This document shows, in pieces, positions 1 to 7,824 of a DNA stretch of 64,000 nt (the first letter of the stretch is position 1; each line of letters begins with the position of its first letter). The DNA is from Yinghuangia elevatio (GTDB taxonomy: Bacteria > Actinomycetota > Actinomycetes > Streptomycetales > Streptomycetaceae). A program made the position numbers and the translations under genes. The stretch covers positions 16,227-80,226 of the forward strand of contig NZ_JBEZFP010000029.1 in assembly GCF_040649515.1 (NCBI RefSeq), written 5' to 3'. The notes under the pieces were generated by a model, which was not told the DNA's origin, searched no databases, and was given only the letters and a program-made list of their open reading frames with translations.

Positions 1-123
1 TCCGACCGTCCGCGGAGCGCGGCGAAGCGGCGGGTTGCGAGCCGGATCGCGCGGTCCGTGGTTGGCTGGGGGCGTTCGGCAGTACCGGTGCCCGGTGGGC
101 GCCGTACCGGCAAGGAGGGCTCC

Positions 124-360
124 ATGGCTGACGACAAGGCTGACGCGAAGACCGAAGAGCAGAGCGCGGACACCCCCGCCGAGGCGGCGGGCGGCGCGAA
201 CGACGACGTCAAGCGCAAGTTCCGCGAGGCACTGGACCGCAAGCGCGGGGTGAAGACGGACTCGGTCGACGTCGGTCCCGACGACCACCCCAAGGTGCAC
301 GGCGGCGCCCACGGCCCGGCCGCGCAGCAGCGCACCTTCCAGCGCAAGAGCGGCGGCTGA
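124..360 (+). CDS. DUF5302-type small acidic/basic protein
   Basis: A 78-residue hydrophilic protein. The ATG at 124 follows a strong AAGGAGGG site, which is why I prefer it to the longer reading from 58. The N-terminal 30 residues are rich in Ala/Glu/Asp. The core NDDVKRKFREALDRK and a Gly/His-rich tail match the actinobacterial DUF5302 family as I remember it. The function of that family is unknown. There is no signal peptide or membrane segment, and the gene is followed at once by a strong terminator hairpin. Confidence 0.8.
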   Translation: MADDKADAKTEEQSADTPAEAAGGANDDVKRKFREALDRKRGVKTDSVDVGPDDHPKVHGGAHGPAAQQRTFQRKSGG

Positions 361-380
361 CCGCCGGGTAGACCGCCCGG

Positions 381-425
381 AGTACGGGGCGGGGCCGGGC
401 TTGGAACCCGGTCCCGCCCCGTACT
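381..425 (+). terminator. Strong intrinsic-type hairpin after the DUF5302 gene
   Basis: AGTACGGGGCGGG at 381 pairs perfectly with CCCGCCCCGTACT ending at 425. An inner CCGGG/CCCGG stem and a short loop extend it. It lies 20 bp after the stop at 360. No T-tract follows, as is common in actinomycetes. Confidence 0.7.
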
Positions 426-546
426 CACGCCACGGGCGGCCAGGTCTTCGACAACCAGGCCCTCGACAATCAGGCCCTCGACGACCGGGCTTTCGACGAC
501 CGGGTTCAGGAAGGTCGGGCCTTGGCCGGATTCAGGCCGCAGGCGA

Positions 547-861
547 CTATGCCGTCGGGCCGTCCGGGTGCGCCGCGAGGTAGCGCTCGACGGTCTCGAC
601 CTTCTTCGTCAGCCCGTCGGTCACGCCGTCGCGGATGTCGGCCTTGAGCGTCATGCTGACCCGCCCGCTGCGCGCGCGGACCGCGTCGACGGCGTCCTTC
701 ACGACCGCCATGACCTCGTCCCACTCGCCCTCGACGCTCGTGAACATCGCATCGGTACGATTCGGCAACCCGCTCGCGCGGACCACCCGCACGGCTTCGG
801 CGACGGCCTCACCGACGTCCTCGCCGATGCCCAGCGGAGTAACGGAAAACGCGACGATCAC
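547..861 (-). CDS. MTH1187/YkoF-type thiamine-binding domain protein
   Basis: A 104-residue protein of the MTH1187 (DUF77, YkoF-like) family: a ferredoxin-like fold with an N-terminal IVAFSVTPLG strand, the stretch TDAMFTSVEGEWDEVMAVV, and the RVSMTLKADIRDG strand typical of the family. Members bind thiamine-type ligands; the cellular role is not settled. I start it at the GTG at 861 because GGAGG lies seven bases upstream. The TTG at 867 would sit too close to that site. It is monocistronic, divided from the next gene by about 115 bp. Confidence 0.75.
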   Translation of the reverse strand: MIVAFSVTPLGIGEDVGEAVAEAVRVVRASGLPNRTDAMFTSVEGEWDEVMAVVKDAVDAVRARSGRVSMTLKADIRDGVTDGLTKKVETVERYLAAHPDGPTA

Positions 862-977
862 CGACAAACCTCCTGACGCGACGGTTGTCCCGCCACCCTA
901 ACGAGGTGCCGCCGCCGCGTCCGCCTCACAACGCCGCGTCACGAAGCCGCGTCACGAAGCCGCGTCACCATGTCGCG

Positions 978-1400
978 TCACAGCCGGAGGCGACGCCAGT
1001 TGTGGGCGCCCTTCCAGCCTTCCTCGCCGCGCGCCCAGCCTACGAAGACCGCGAGCACGTCCGCGGTCGACTCGACGTCGGCCTGGAAGTGCGTCTTGGC
1101 CGAGCCCTCGCGGTACTCGACGACGTACGGCTCCCCCTCGTCGCGCCGCGTCTGCACGTAGTACTGCTCGTCGTCCGGGATCCGCTCGACGACCAGGAAC
1201 GTGTCGCCCTCCGCCCCGATCCGGTCGAGCAGCCGGTACAGCCCCGGGACGCTCGGCCAGTCGACCGTGGTCCCGTCCTCGCTGCGCACCGAGACCGCCA
1301 GCAGTTCGCGCCCCTGATCGGGCAGCTCCGCACCGCGCACGTCGTCCCGCACTTCCGCCTCCCCGATGTCTTCCCGGCCGTCCCCCGCAGGTGCGGTCAT
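978..1400 (-). CDS. Conserved hypothetical protein, 140 aa
   Basis: No family recognised. It is soluble, rich in Glu/Asp/Arg, with no signal peptide or membrane segment. The central part (VDWPSVPGLYRLLDRIGAEG, then FLVVERIPDDEQYYVQTRR) looks like an alpha/beta domain, and the C-terminus is aromatic and basic (GWKGAHNWRRLRL). The ATG at 1400 is used; the reading open to 1457 would run into the radical SAM gene. It is transcribed divergently from that gene with 55 bp between starts. Confidence 0.55.
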   Translation of the reverse strand: MTAPAGDGREDIGEAEVRDDVRGAELPDQGRELLAVSVRSEDGTTVDWPSVPGLYRLLDRIGAEGDTFLVVERIPDDEQYYVQTRRDEGEPYVVEYREGSAKTHFQADVESTADVLAVFVGWARGEEGWKGAHNWRRLRL

Positions 1401-1455
1401 GCCCGCATCCTGGCACCCGCCGGGGACACCGGTCCCGGGCCGGTACCGTGACGGC

Positions 1456-2076
1456 ATGCCCGCGTACGACCTCCCGCCGCTCCACCTGCCCGCCCAGACC
1501 CGGCGTCCGCCGGACGTCGCCGTGGTGGTGCGCTACCGCAAGGCCGTGACGTACGGCATGCACGCGCTGCTGGGCGCGCTGGAGGCGAACCCGCCCGAGG
1601 TGGCGCACGAGGTGTGGCTCGGCCGCACAGCCGCGGAGACCGCCGAACTGGTCCGCACGGCCCTCGACGCCGGCGCCACCCGCGTCCTGGTTCCGTGGTC
1701 GTTCTACTCCCCCGACGCCGAGGCGATGGCCGCCGAACTCGCCGAAGTCCGCGCCGCGGTCGACGACCCGCGCGTCGTGCACGTGGCAGGCGGCGTGCAC
1801 GCGACCGCCGAACCGCAGCAGATCCTCGACGCCGGCTGGGACCTCGCCGCCATCGGCGAGGGCGAGGCCACCTTCGTGTCCCTGGTCGCCGCACTCGGCC
1901 GCGGCGAACCCCTCACCGGCGTCCCCGGCCTCGCCCTGCGTGACACCGACGGCACCGCGCTGCGCACCGGAACCTCCGTACGCGGCCCGCTCGACGACAC
2001 CCCCTCCTTCGCCCTCGGCCTGCACCGCTTCGGCCCCATCGAGATCACCCGGGGCTGCATCTACAGCTGCCGGTAA
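1456..2076 (+). pseudogene. B12-binding/radical SAM protein, N-terminal half cut off by the integrated element
   Basis: These 206 residues hold a cobalamin-binding-like Rossmann domain (about residues 15-140: VAVVVRYRKAVTYGMHALL, then GATRVLVPWSFYS and HVAGGVHATAEP). The radical SAM domain then begins with EITRGCIYSCR. A TAA stop that belongs to the element follows two codons after the attachment core. The first two cysteines of the CxxxCxxC iron-sulfur motif are here (codons at 2056 and 2068); the third is at 17660. The intact gene would encode about 450 residues. The architecture matches the TIGR04013 type of B12-binding/radical SAM proteins; the substrate is unknown. As it stands the protein cannot bind its cluster. 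Confidence 0.88.
2061..2072 (+). repeat. attL core of the element
   Basis: CTACAGCTGCCG at the left junction; the right junction reads CTATAGCTGCCG. Host coding sequence lies to the left and element sequence starts no later than 2073. The eight invariant bases encode Ser-Cys-(Arg), so the second radical SAM cysteine codon is part of the core. Confidence 0.75.
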
Positions 2077-2181
2077 TGCTGCGAACAGCCATTATTTGCA
2101 GACGTGTTCCTCTGCACCTGGTTCTCTCGAACGCGCCGACCTTCCCTGGTTGTGCCAGACGGCTGCACTACGCTGAACCGC

Positions 2182-3072
2182 GTGCGCTGCTACCTAGTCG
2201 CAGACCCAGCGGCCGATACGTCCGTCCTCGAACGCGTGCTGTCCGACGAAGGCATCGAGGTGGTGACACCGGGCAAGAGCTACAGAGAGCCAGCGGGCGG
2301 ATCGATCGGCACCTGGCTCCCCCGTGTCGACTTTCTATGCGCGGTTCTTTCAAAACGCATTGAATGGTCGACGCCGCCCGCCGTATTCGTCGATATCGGC
2401 GTTGCTATCGGTTCTCGCATTCCCATCCTGGTGATCATCGAGCCGCCACGCATGCCAGACATTGTGCTTTCACCACTCCAGGTGGCCCACATCCCGCTCC
2501 GCAATGCAGACGCCTTATCGCTACGGATCAATGCCTTTGTTCGCTCACTGAAATCTCCGACACCAAGCCTGCTGGAGCCACGCCGCCCGGATCTCGATAC
2601 ATTCGAGTCACTCCGTCGGGAGCTCCGGGGAATCTCTCCAGACCAAAGACCCGAACCACTCTATCTTGAAATTGAAAGAGTCGTCGTAAAGCTTCTCAAT
2701 CTGCACGGCGCTCTTATCGAGCCCAGCAACTACAGGAAGGGGGATCGTGGGTTTGATTTTGCCGCATGGATCCCCGGGACCGAGTCCGTTTTACCCGAAC
2801 CCCTCCTGTTCGAGGTAAAAATGTCACGAACCGGTCAAATTCGGAGCGAGACTTTCGAACGTCTACAACTGGCAGTAGAGCACCGAAACGCTTCAATGGG
2901 CGTAATCATCTTCTACGGATTCGGAGAACGCCCTCGCTTGCCACTCGAAAATTGGCCGCTAATCATGGCATTTGAGCTAGACGAACTTCTCGAATCCCTT
3001 GAATCAACCTCGTTAGCTCAAGTATTTATCGATGCCAGAAATGCGCTAGCCCATGGCAGGCCCCACAGATGA
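2182..3072 (+). CDS. TIR/SLOG-like sensor domain fused to a PD-(D/E)XK nuclease domain (candidate defence protein A)
   Basis: A protein of 296 residues from a GTG at 2182; an ATG at 2104 is possible but adds a low-quality N-terminus. Residues 1-122 form an alternating alpha/beta domain with DFLCAVLSKR and a VFVDIGVAIGSRIPILVII stretch. This resembles TIR-like or nucleoside-deoxyribosyltransferase-like folds, with Asp where TIR NADases have Glu. Residues about 160-255 fit a restriction-endonuclease fold: FDF with Asp192, then LLFEVK with Glu211 and Lys213. The C-terminus ends in RNALAHG, reminiscent of HEPN tails. It overlaps the next gene by 4 nt. GC content and codon use are clearly lower than in the rest of the element. 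A role in nucleic-acid cleavage against phage is inference. Confidence 0.65.
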   Translation: MRCYLVADPAADTSVLERVLSDEGIEVVTPGKSYREPAGGSIGTWLPRVDFLCAVLSKRIEWSTPPAVFVDIGVAIGSRIPILVIIEPPRMPDIVLSPLQVAHIPLRNADALSLRINAFVRSLKSPTPSLLEPRRPDLDTFESLRRELRGISPDQRPEPLYLEIERVVVKLLNLHGALIEPSNYRKGDRGFDFAAWIPGTESVLPEPLLFEVKMSRTGQIRSETFERLQLAVEHRNASMGVIIFYGFGERPRLPLENWPLIMAFELDELLESLESTSLAQVFIDARNALAHGRPHR

Positions 3073-3605
3073 CCACGTTCTATCAAGCTCGATTGGGGGC
3101 ATACCTAAAGCGCGCCGAGCGCGGCACAGACGCTCGCATGCGGGGCAGATACTACGAGAATCTACTCGACTACTTAATCAGTGCGATCCCTGGCTGCCAG
3201 GCAGAAAGAAACACACTCAACTACTACGGAACCGAAGAAGTCGATATTACTGTAGCGAACACCCGGCCCTCTGATGGCCTGAGACTTCTGCCCGAATTCT
3301 TCGTTGTTGAATGCAAAAACTGGTCGTCGCCCGTCGATAGCACTACGCTCGGATATTTCGTCAACGTTGTCGTCGACCGGGGCTGCTCCCTTGGAATCCT
3401 CGCAGCCGCAAACGGTATCACTGGTCACCAGGAGCATCGCACTCGCGCGCATGCAATCGGCGCAGCTGCACTTGTACGGCAGATCAGTATTCTGGTTGTT
3501 ACCTCGGACGACCTGCGACGCCTTAGCACGCCGAAAGATATGGTCGAACTGCTGCATCGCCGTCGCCTATCCCTGACGGCACGCGGATCAATCTTTCTCG
3601 GCTGA
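3069..3605 (+). CDS. PD-(D/E)XK (Mrr-like) nuclease, candidate defence protein B
   Basis: A protein of 178 residues whose ATG overlaps the stop of the preceding gene (ATGA), so the two are translationally coupled. It shows the restriction-endonuclease-fold signature: Glu30 in a helix, Asp59 in TEEVDITV, and Glu81-Cys-Lys83 in FFVVECKNW. The following GCSLGILAAANGITG and ISILVVTSDDL strands fit the rest of the fold. There is no DNA-recognition or helicase domain. Low GC as in its partner. Together they look like a two-nuclease cassette; the target is unknown. Confidence 0.68.
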   Translation: MTTFYQARLGAYLKRAERGTDARMRGRYYENLLDYLISAIPGCQAERNTLNYYGTEEVDITVANTRPSDGLRLLPEFFVVECKNWSSPVDSTTLGYFVNVVVDRGCSLGILAAANGITGHQEHRTRAHAIGAAALVRQISILVVTSDDLRRLSTPKDMVELLHRRRLSLTARGSIFLG

Positions 3606-3721
3606 AAAGCATCCAGCATGAACAAAGAATAGGGGTATGCCTAGCTACCTGAGCTGGAGAACTGATCCGCATACGTGTGGTGCCCAGCGAGGACCCGCCG
3701 AGCACTACACGCTCTTCAGTG

Positions 3722-4129
3722 CTATAGCACGCTGTCGAGGTAAGTCTGTACTGGCTCGAAGACGCCGAGCGGGATGTACTGCTTCACCCCAGCGTTGGAC
3801 ACCCAAGCCACTTCGGCGATTTCGTCATCGTCGGCCACGTACGCGTCTCCCGAGCCGTAGTCGCACGCGACGTAGTACATCGTCCGTCCGGTCGCCGGAT
3901 GCACACGCTCACCCAGCAGCTTCGCGGCGGTCACCGTCAAACCTACCTCTTCGTGCGTTTCCCGTACGGCCGTCTCCTCTGGCGTCTCGCCAGGCTCGAC
4001 CTGCCCCGCCGGGAACTGCCACGACAACGTTCCCTCCTTGACCTTACGGCGGATCAGGAGGACATGATCGTCCTTGACAATGATTGCAGCGGAGATTCCG
4101 GGTCGAGCATCAACGCTGGTCTGGGTCAT
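3722..4129 (-). CDS. Nudix hydrolase
   Basis: A protein of 135 residues with an intact Nudix box, GQVEPGETPEETAVRETHEEVGL in outline (Gx5Ex7REUXEEXGU, residues about 42-64; all three catalytic glutamates present). The ATG at 4129 follows GGAGGGG. Nudix enzymes hydrolyse nucleoside diphosphates linked to another moiety; the substrate here cannot be told. Its start lies inside the 3' end of the upstream XRE-Nudix gene (20-nt overlap), so both are one transcript. Nudix genes are frequent passengers of AICEs. Confidence 0.85.
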   Translation of the reverse strand: MTQTSVDARPGISAAIIVKDDHVLLIRRKVKEGTLSWQFPAGQVEPGETPEETAVRETHEEVGLTVTAAKLLGERVHPATGRTMYYVACDYGSGDAYVADDDEIAEVAWVSNAGVKQYIPLGVFEPVQTYLDSVL

Positions 4130-4784
4130 CCTGCCCCTCCAGGGCTTCTAGCACGGGCGGGTAAATCCGGTCTCTCGGCAGGAACTTTGTCACCTGGTCG
4201 CGAGGGACCCACATGACATCAACGTTCTCCACCATATCTCTATTCTCCACATCGCCCGCCAAATATTCGCAGAGATGGTAGACGGCCAGCACGCGCGTGA
4301 CGGGGTGCAACCGCTGCCCGAGCGACTGCGTCACGGCGCAGTGAACGCCCGTCTCCGCGAGGGTCTCCCTAACGGCCACAGACGCGGAATCACCCCCGGG
4401 CTTCACCACGCCGGCAGGGAATTGCCACGTAATCCCCCCGGCATCATTTCCACGGCGGCATACGATCAAGACCTGATGTTCCTTGAGCACCACGGCAATC
4501 GCGATCGTCAGAGCTTGCGCCTCCGTCGGCAATGCTGGCGCCGCTCCTGTCGGCCCCTCGATAGCCCGGAAGAACCGAGTTCGCGCCGTCGGCGACGCAC
4601 GCTCTAAGGCGGCGTCAAGGATCTGTTGGGCTTCCGTACGCGGGACCAAGCCGGGCTTTTCATGCCACGTCGCGACCGTGCGAATTGCCACGCCGAGGTG
4701 GGCCGCGAACGCATCGTTCGACATCCGCAAGGCGGCTTGCAACGCACCGGCCAAGCCACCGGTCCACTCGTCTACGACTTCCAT
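4110..4784 (-). CDS. XRE-type HTH fused to a degenerate Nudix domain (probable ligand-sensing regulator)
   Basis: A protein of 224 residues from the ATG at 4784, preceded by GAGGGGG at good spacing; the GTG at 4808 has no such site. Residues about 5-70 look like a small HTH (LQAALRMSNDAFAAHLGVAIRTVATWHE). From residue about 90 a Nudix fold follows, but its box reads GVVKPGGDSASVAVRETLAETGV: the first Glu is Gly and one of the paired Glu residues is Ala. Catalysis is therefore doubtful and a sensor role, as in NrtR (which has the opposite domain order), is likely. A perfect tandem palindrome lies 40 bp upstream, a good autoregulatory operator. Confidence 0.72.
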   Translation of the reverse strand: MEVVDEWTGGLAGALQAALRMSNDAFAAHLGVAIRTVATWHEKPGLVPRTEAQQILDAALERASPTARTRFFRAIEGPTGAAPALPTEAQALTIAIAVVLKEHQVLIVCRRGNDAGGITWQFPAGVVKPGGDSASVAVRETLAETGVHCAVTQSLGQRLHPVTRVLAVYHLCEYLAGDVENRDMVENVDVMWVPRDQVTKFLPRDRIYPPVLEALEGQDDPDQR

Positions 4785-4823
4785 TCCAAGGCGCCCCCTC
4801 GTATTCACGAGAGCCGAATTGCA

Positions 4824-4874
4824 CTACCAATGCACTGCCAGTGCATCACTACTGCACTGGCAGTGCATTGGTAG
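4824..4874. promoter_or_regulatory. Double palindromic operator upstream of the XRE-Nudix gene
   Basis: Two 15-bp palindromes, TGCACTGCCAGTGCA (4831-4845) and TGCACTGGCAGTGCA (4853-4867), have centres 22 bp apart, i.e. two helical turns. They are part of a perfect 22-bp inverted repeat (arms 4824-4845 and 4853-4874, 7-nt spacer). The position upstream of 4784 suggests cooperative binding of two dimers of the XRE-Nudix protein. The GntR protein at 4935-5276 is another candidate. Confidence 0.7.
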
Positions 4875-4934
4875 GTTCCGGCTCACAGGCTTAACTGTTT
4901 GTCATGAACAACGCCGCGAAAGAACGACAGCCGA

Positions 4935-5276
4935 CTATCCGAGCGCCTTGAGCTGATCCTCAATCCGCGCGACCCGTTCGGCGAGTGCGCGAATTTCTTC
5001 TCGTAGCGCTTTCCCCTCGCCCGAGGAGACCGCGCCGTCGGAGGAATCCTGTGCCTTTACGAACGTTCCGCGCCCTGGCGCCGACGCCACGATTCCTTCT
5101 TGCTGAAGAAGCTTGACCGCGTTGTGCGCGGTGACCTCCGTCACCCCGTATTCCTTGCTCAGCTTGTCAAGCGACGGAATTTTCCCGACTCCGAACTCAC
5201 CCTCGTGAATACGCAGGCGCAACTCATCGGCAACCTGCAAATGCAGCGCTCGCGGGTCATCTCGATTGATCGGCAT
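4935..5276 (-). CDS. GntR-family regulator (KorSA-like position)
   Basis: A protein of 113 residues from the ATG at 5276, with GTGGGGGC upstream. A winged helix fills residues about 10-75: HLQVADELRLRIHEGEFGVG, PSLDKLSKEYGVTEVTAHNAVKLL, GRGTFV. After it comes only a short coiled coil (ALREEIRALAERVARIEDQLKAL), so there is no ligand-binding C-domain. Short GntR proteins of this kind, KorSA in pSAM2 for example, repress transfer and replication functions in AICEs. The palindromes just upstream fit such a role. Confidence 0.82.
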   Translation of the reverse strand: MPINRDDPRALHLQVADELRLRIHEGEFGVGKIPSLDKLSKEYGVTEVTAHNAVKLLQQEGIVASAPGRGTFVKAQDSSDGAVSSGEGKALREEIRALAERVARIEDQLKALG

Positions 5277-5308
5277 GCCCCCACGGTACCGCCGACGCCC
5301 CGGGCGCA

Positions 5309-5384
5309 CTAGGGCACCACGCAGCACCTGTTGACAGCAGGCCCTAGACCATGCTGTGCTCATGACATGGCACCCTAGGGTGCC
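5309..5384. promoter_or_regulatory. GntR/transfer-operon control region with GGCACCCTAGGGTGCC palindrome
   Basis: A perfect 16-bp palindrome GGCACCCTAGGGTGCC lies at 5369-5384. Related half-sites CTAGGGCACC (5309-5318) and GCCCTAG (5341-5347) lie between it and the GntR start. A TTGACA at 5331 could be a -35 element for the rightward operon, but no clear -10 is visible. This is the most likely GntR operator, by position. Confidence 0.6.
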
Positions 5385-5562
5385 CTACTGCACCACCAGT
5401 GGCCCGCGAGGGCTGAGGGTCCCGGAACCCTTGTCAACCGGAGGGCATGAGACCGAAAGGTCACGTCCCTGCCTGCAACGGGAGCACGCTCCCGAAGGGG
5501 ACACGCACGAACTTCGTTGGTTCCGACGCTCCGCAACCGAGGGCGTCGTCATCACTTGACCT

Positions 5563-5638
5563 CTCGTCAGATCTGACGAGGCGCACGCATCGTGCGCCGG
5601 GGCGACCGCCCCTCCCGGCAAGGTCCGGCGGTCGCCCC
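5563..5638 (+). promoter_or_regulatory. Palindrome plus leader hairpins before the transfer operon
   Basis: CTCGTCAGATCTGACGAG (5563-5580) is a perfect 18-bp palindrome, preceded by TTGACC. It is followed by an 8-bp stem (5580-5587 with 5591-5598) and a perfect 12-bp stem, GGGGCGACCGCC (5599-5610) with GGCGGTCGCCCC (5627-5638). The first gene of the operon starts 31 bp later. This could be an operator followed by an attenuator-like leader. Confidence 0.55.
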
Positions 5639-5669
5639 GTAGTCGCTCCTAGCTGAGAGGAGTTCGACC

Positions 5670-5939
5670 GTGCGAACCATTGTCGCTGGGCGTGTGGCGT
5701 TCTCGGGTGTCGAGTTCGCCGAGCTGGCGTTGGGGATCGACTCGGAGCTGTTCGCCGGCTCCGTGGGTGAGTCCGCGGACGAGCGGGCCGCGCGGCTGGA
5801 CGCCGCGCGGGACGTGCTCGCGGACCTGTGGCGTGAGGACCCGGAGCTTGCCGCGTACGCGGAGAGCCTGTTGGACGAGTCGGCGCAGGTCATCGAGCTG
5901 CCGGCGCGACGCACCGCCGGGCGGCGGTGGGCGGCGTGA
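5670..5939 (+). CDS. Small AICE protein of unknown function, 89 aa
   Basis: Starts at a GTG behind GAGAGGAG. It is an acidic helical protein (DERAARLDAARDVLADLWRE) with no signal peptide. No family recognised. It is the first gene of the transfer operon and is coupled to the next gene by a 4-nt GTGA overlap. Confidence 0.65.
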   Translation: MRTIVAGRVAFSGVEFAELALGIDSELFAGSVGESADERAARLDAARDVLADLWREDPELAAYAESLLDESAQVIELPARRTAGRRWAA

Positions 5940-7375
5940 CGGAGACGCTGTACACGATGTCCGCGCACCGCCGGATGGACCGGGCGCGGATCGAAGAGGC
6001 CAACGCCGCCGCGTCCGAGAAGACCGCGCTCGCCGCGGTGGTGCAGGCGCAGGCGGCGGCCCAGGTCGCCGAGATCCGCCGGCAGGAACAGCGCGCGATC
6101 CGTGCCGAGACGAGCGCCGACAAGGCGCAGGCTCGCGCGGCGCGCCAGGCGCGCATCGGCAAGGCGCTCGCATCGGTTCGTGAGCGCCGGGACTTCGCGT
6201 TGGTGTCCGGTGTCATGGTCGCCTCGATCGGCACGGCGTGGCCGGCGCAGATGGGCTTCTACCTGGGCATGGGCATGAACCCGGTACTTGCGGTGCTGGT
6301 CACCGCGATGACCGAGGGTGCCGCGTGGGCGGGTGCCGCGATGGCGTCGAAGGCGATCGAGGACGGCGACCGCCCCGCCGGCGTCTACCGGGCAATCACC
6401 TGGGGTTCGGCATTCGCCGCGGCAGCACTCAACTTCGCGCACACCTGGCACCGCAACATCCCGCTCGCGTGCGTGCTCGCGCTCGCGAGCCTGCTCGGTG
6501 TGCTGCTGTGGGAGGCGTACGCGCATTCGCGCACGCGGACCGAGGGCGGGAAGTCCGGTGCGCAGCTGCGCGCCGAGATCTACCGCAAGGCGCGGTTCCG
6601 CAAGGTGTCGCGTCGCACTCGCGACCTGATCGCCGCCGTTCCCGGGCTTGACCCGGATGCGGCGTGGGTGATCGCGTGGCGTGCGGTCTACGGCGCCGAC
6701 CCTGGCGTAACCCGCCGCACGCTCAAGCAGCACCACAAGGCGGTCAAGGGCATCGCGAAGCTTCTCGACAAGGCCCCGGAGTTGGGGCCTGAGTCGGTCG
6801 GGCTCGCGGTGCTCCAGACGCCGACTGCGACGCTTGCGGACATGGCGCCGGGTGGCACGGTCGCCGAGTCGGTCGCGTCGGTTCGCGACGCAGAGTCGTT
6901 CGCGTTCGCCGCCGCCGGTCCGATTGAGGAACTGATCGGGTCGGACGCCGACACCGACGACGGCGAGTCGGTCCCCGAGTTGCCCGTTGAGTCGGGCGAC
7001 GGCGCCGACGCGTCGGGCGCACGGTCGGTATCCAACCAGCAGATTTCGTCTGATTCCTCGCAAAACGGATCACAGGCGAGTCGGGCGACCGCTACCCCGC
7101 GTCGGGCGACCGGCAAGGTGCCGGAGTCGGCGAAGTCGACGGTTCCCCGCCGGAACGTCGCCGAACTCCTCTCAGAGGCACGCAAGTTGACGGCCGAGTG
7201 GCCGGATGACGACGTGAACGCCGACCGTATCCGGGTGGCGTTGCGTACGTCGGCGAAGTCGGCCCGACTGCTGCGTGACACGCTGCGCGCCGAACGCGAG
7301 TCGCCCGACCCGGCCGGGCTTCACCTGGTCGTCAACACCGACACCGACGACGGCGAGTCGGCGAGTTCGGCGTGA
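5936..7375 (+). CDS. DUF2637-like polytopic membrane protein of the transfer region
   Basis: A protein of 479 residues. The GTG at 5936 overlaps the previous stop by 4 nt; the GTG at 5927 is also possible. After an Ala/Glu-rich coiled-coil N-terminus (about residues 15-80) come about four hydrophobic segments (residues about 85-190: FALVSGVMVASIGTAWPA, VLAVLVTAMTEGAAWAGAA, AITWGSAFAAAAL, LACVLALASLLGVLL). A long soluble C-terminal region with Asp/Ser-rich repeats follows. DUF2637 proteins accompany tra genes in Streptomyces plasmids and AICEs; a role in intermycelial spread (Spd) is plausible but unproven. Confidence 0.65.
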   Translation: MTETLYTMSAHRRMDRARIEEANAAASEKTALAAVVQAQAAAQVAEIRRQEQRAIRAETSADKAQARAARQARIGKALASVRERRDFALVSGVMVASIGTAWPAQMGFYLGMGMNPVLAVLVTAMTEGAAWAGAAMASKAIEDGDRPAGVYRAITWGSAFAAAALNFAHTWHRNIPLACVLALASLLGVLLWEAYAHSRTRTEGGKSGAQLRAEIYRKARFRKVSRRTRDLIAAVPGLDPDAAWVIAWRAVYGADPGVTRRTLKQHHKAVKGIAKLLDKAPELGPESVGLAVLQTPTATLADMAPGGTVAESVASVRDAESFAFAAAGPIEELIGSDADTDDGESVPELPVESGDGADASGARSVSNQQISSDSSQNGSQASRATATPRRATGKVPESAKSTVPRRNVAELLSEARKLTAEWPDDDVNADRIRVALRTSAKSARLLRDTLRAERESPDPAGLHLVVNTDTDDGESASSA

Positions 7376-7752
7376 GGTTCCGGCGGCGTTTCTGGGACCC
7401 GACCGGCGCCCGCTACGGGCTGCCCACCTATCCGTGGCGGCTCGCCCCGGACGGTCTTGCGACGCGCAGGCAACTGCGCGCCGAGGGCCTGCGGCCCGGC
7501 GGACAGCCGATCGCCGCGCAGGTGATGTGGCAGTCCCGGCGCGGCGTCAAGGTCGCGTATCTGTACCGCGGCGACGCTGCGAAGCAGGTCCGGCCGATGA
7601 CACCGGCGAAGTGGCGGGCGCACGCCGCGGCGATGCGCGCGCGGCGTACCTGCCCGGTCTGCCGCATCGCTCGCGACTACGTCATCCCCACCTCACTTGG
7701 CATGTGCGTGCCGTGCGCCGACGCGCCGAGCGCGCTCGACACCGCCGCGTGA
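7372..7752 (+). CDS. RRQLR-motif zinc-ribbon-like AICE protein
   Basis: A protein of 126 residues, GTG start overlapping the upstream stop by 4 nt. It carries TRRQLRAEGLRPGGQ, a motif I associate with small proteins of actinomycete plasmids. Near the C-terminus are two CxxC pairs (CPVC and CVPC about 20 residues apart), which would bind one zinc ion. Nucleic-acid binding is likely; no further function can be given. Confidence 0.65.
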   Translation: MRFRRRFWDPTGARYGLPTYPWRLAPDGLATRRQLRAEGLRPGGQPIAAQVMWQSRRGVKVAYLYRGDAAKQVRPMTPAKWRAHAAAMRARRTCPVCRIARDYVIPTSLGMCVPCADAPSALDTAA

Positions 7753-7824
7753 CACGCACCCGCACCACTGCACGTCAGCACGTCCATCGCACACCGGAGC
7801 ACAAGACCAGTCGAGGAGACAGCC

